Source of the DNA: Rhizobium tumorigenes
GTDB lineage: Bacteria; Pseudomonadota; Alphaproteobacteria; Rhizobiales; Rhizobiaceae
Direction of reading: 5' to 3'
Length of the DNA: 64,000 bases
Assembly: GCF_003240565.2 (NCBI RefSeq)
Contig: NZ_CP117256.1
Span: 496,001 to 560,000 of the forward strand
Shown: positions 63,638 to 64,000 of the stretch, piece by piece
Layout of the letters: the number at the start of each line of letters is the position of its first letter
Position numbering within the stretch: the stretch's first letter is position 1
Translations under genes and position numbers: made by a program
The notes under the pieces: model-generated
Database searches by the model: none
What the model saw: the letters and a program-made list of their open reading frames with translations, nothing else
What the model was told of the DNA's origin: nothing

Positions 63638-64000
63638 TCAGCCCCCTATCGAACGCACCTGCGTGGACGGCCCAATCAGACCGGCGTCCAGATCGATTTC
63701 GATGAACCCGTTGAGGATGAGGGAGCTGAGGCCGGCCATGGGCCTGATCTCCTGAAATGCCTGCAGGCATTCCGAGACGGTCATCGACCCGAGTTCTTCC
63801 AGAGCCGCCAGCAGACGGATGCGGTCGCCGAGCGTGACTGTGTAGTTCCCGTATCGAAGGAGGTCCTTCGCGTTACGGAGGCGATACCCCGATCGAAGTT
63901 CAGCGTCGCTCATTACCGAATAGGGTCTGCCGGTCTTGGCTAGGACTGCCCGGGAAACGTCGTCGGCCTTCACGTCCCCTCGGTCGGGAGCGTCGAGGAA
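63638..64000 (-). CDS. Hypothetical protein, partial at right edge
   Basis: The frame runs from the window edge to a stop at 63638; a GTG at 63973 could start a 111-residue protein, but the codons before it (FLDAPDRGD) are open and protein-like, so the gene probably continues outside. The sequence (LAKTGRPYSVMSDAELRSGY, RLRNAKDLLRYGNYTVTLGD) followed by a small winged-helix-like end (LLAALEELGSMTVSECLQAF) recalls the tail of TnsA-type or similar nuclease-fold proteins, a weak likeness that I do not assert. It lies upstream of the FtsH-like protease in the same direction. Confidence 0.55.
   Translation of the reverse strand, partial: FLDAPDRGDVKADDVSRAVLAKTGRPYSVMSDAELRSGYRLRNAKDLLRYGNYTVTLGDRIRLLAALEELGSMTVSECLQAFQEIRPMAGLSSLILNGFIEIDLDAGLIGPSTQVRSIGG

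Noticed and set aside
1..64000. CRISPR array, tRNA, rRNA, plasmid replication or conjugation genes
   Set aside because: No regularly spaced repeats, cloverleaf-like sequences, repABC-like or Tra/Vir-type proteins were found when reading through.

Overview
The window reads as a GC-rich alphaproteobacterial accessory replicon, most likely a plasmid or chromid of the Rhizobium/Agrobacterium/Ensifer group. The basis is the gene content: a siderophore NRPS locus with a candidate RirA-type iron box, a cyoABCD quinol oxidase, an orphan VgrG island, many toxin-antitoxin and integrase genes, and much gene decay. No rRNA, tRNA, CRISPR array, replication gene or conjugation gene was seen.

1-19.4 kb is a siderophore locus, cut at the left edge. 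It holds the tail of an NRPS, a C-A-T-C* NRPS, a PLP decarboxylase-like enzyme translationally coupled to it, and a 2387-residue NRPS ending in a thioester reductase domain. A convergent phosphopantetheinyl transferase and a TetR regulator follow on the other strand. Then come a TonB-dependent receptor, a Tat-exported iron-siderophore binding protein and a siderophore-interacting reductase. Together these would assemble, import and unload one siderophore. Its structure cannot be read from the window, and the ABC permease and ATPase and any catechol or hydroxamate genes are not here.

19.7-28.1 kb starts with an overlapping vapB-vapC-integrase operon. A minus-strand type VI secretion cargo island follows: vgrG (frameshifted at a G8 tract), a DUF2169 adaptor, a PAAR-like/HNH nuclease effector and two candidate immunity genes.

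28.4-39.6 kb is a mixed accessory region. It contains an AP2-domain protein, a ChrB/CDF metal operon, a secreted phosphatase-superfamily enzyme, a PemK/Phd-like toxin-antitoxin pair, an integrase remnant, a SWIM zinc-finger protein, a broken PRC-barrel gene and a Tat-type SDR. 40.0-43.8 kb is cyoABCD.

43.9-52.9 kb is strongly decayed. It has a frameshifted yellow/MRJP-like gene, a Tn3-family remnant with 37-bp inverted repeats abutting an integrase 3' fragment, an intact hybrid histidine kinase/KaiC-like pair, and a GFA-family pseudogene. 53-58.6 kb carries a trehalose synthase-like GH13 enzyme, a diguanylate cyclase, and a LysR regulator divergent from a Tat-exported epoxide hydrolase-like protein. 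58.6-64 kb holds decayed and hypothetical genes and a soluble FtsH-like AAA+ zinc protease with a partner gene that runs off the right edge.

Single-base frameshifts recur across the window (vgrG, PRC-barrel, MRJP-like, tnpA, GFA and others). Some of these genes also have in-frame stops and are true pseudogenes. The others could be decay or sequencing error.
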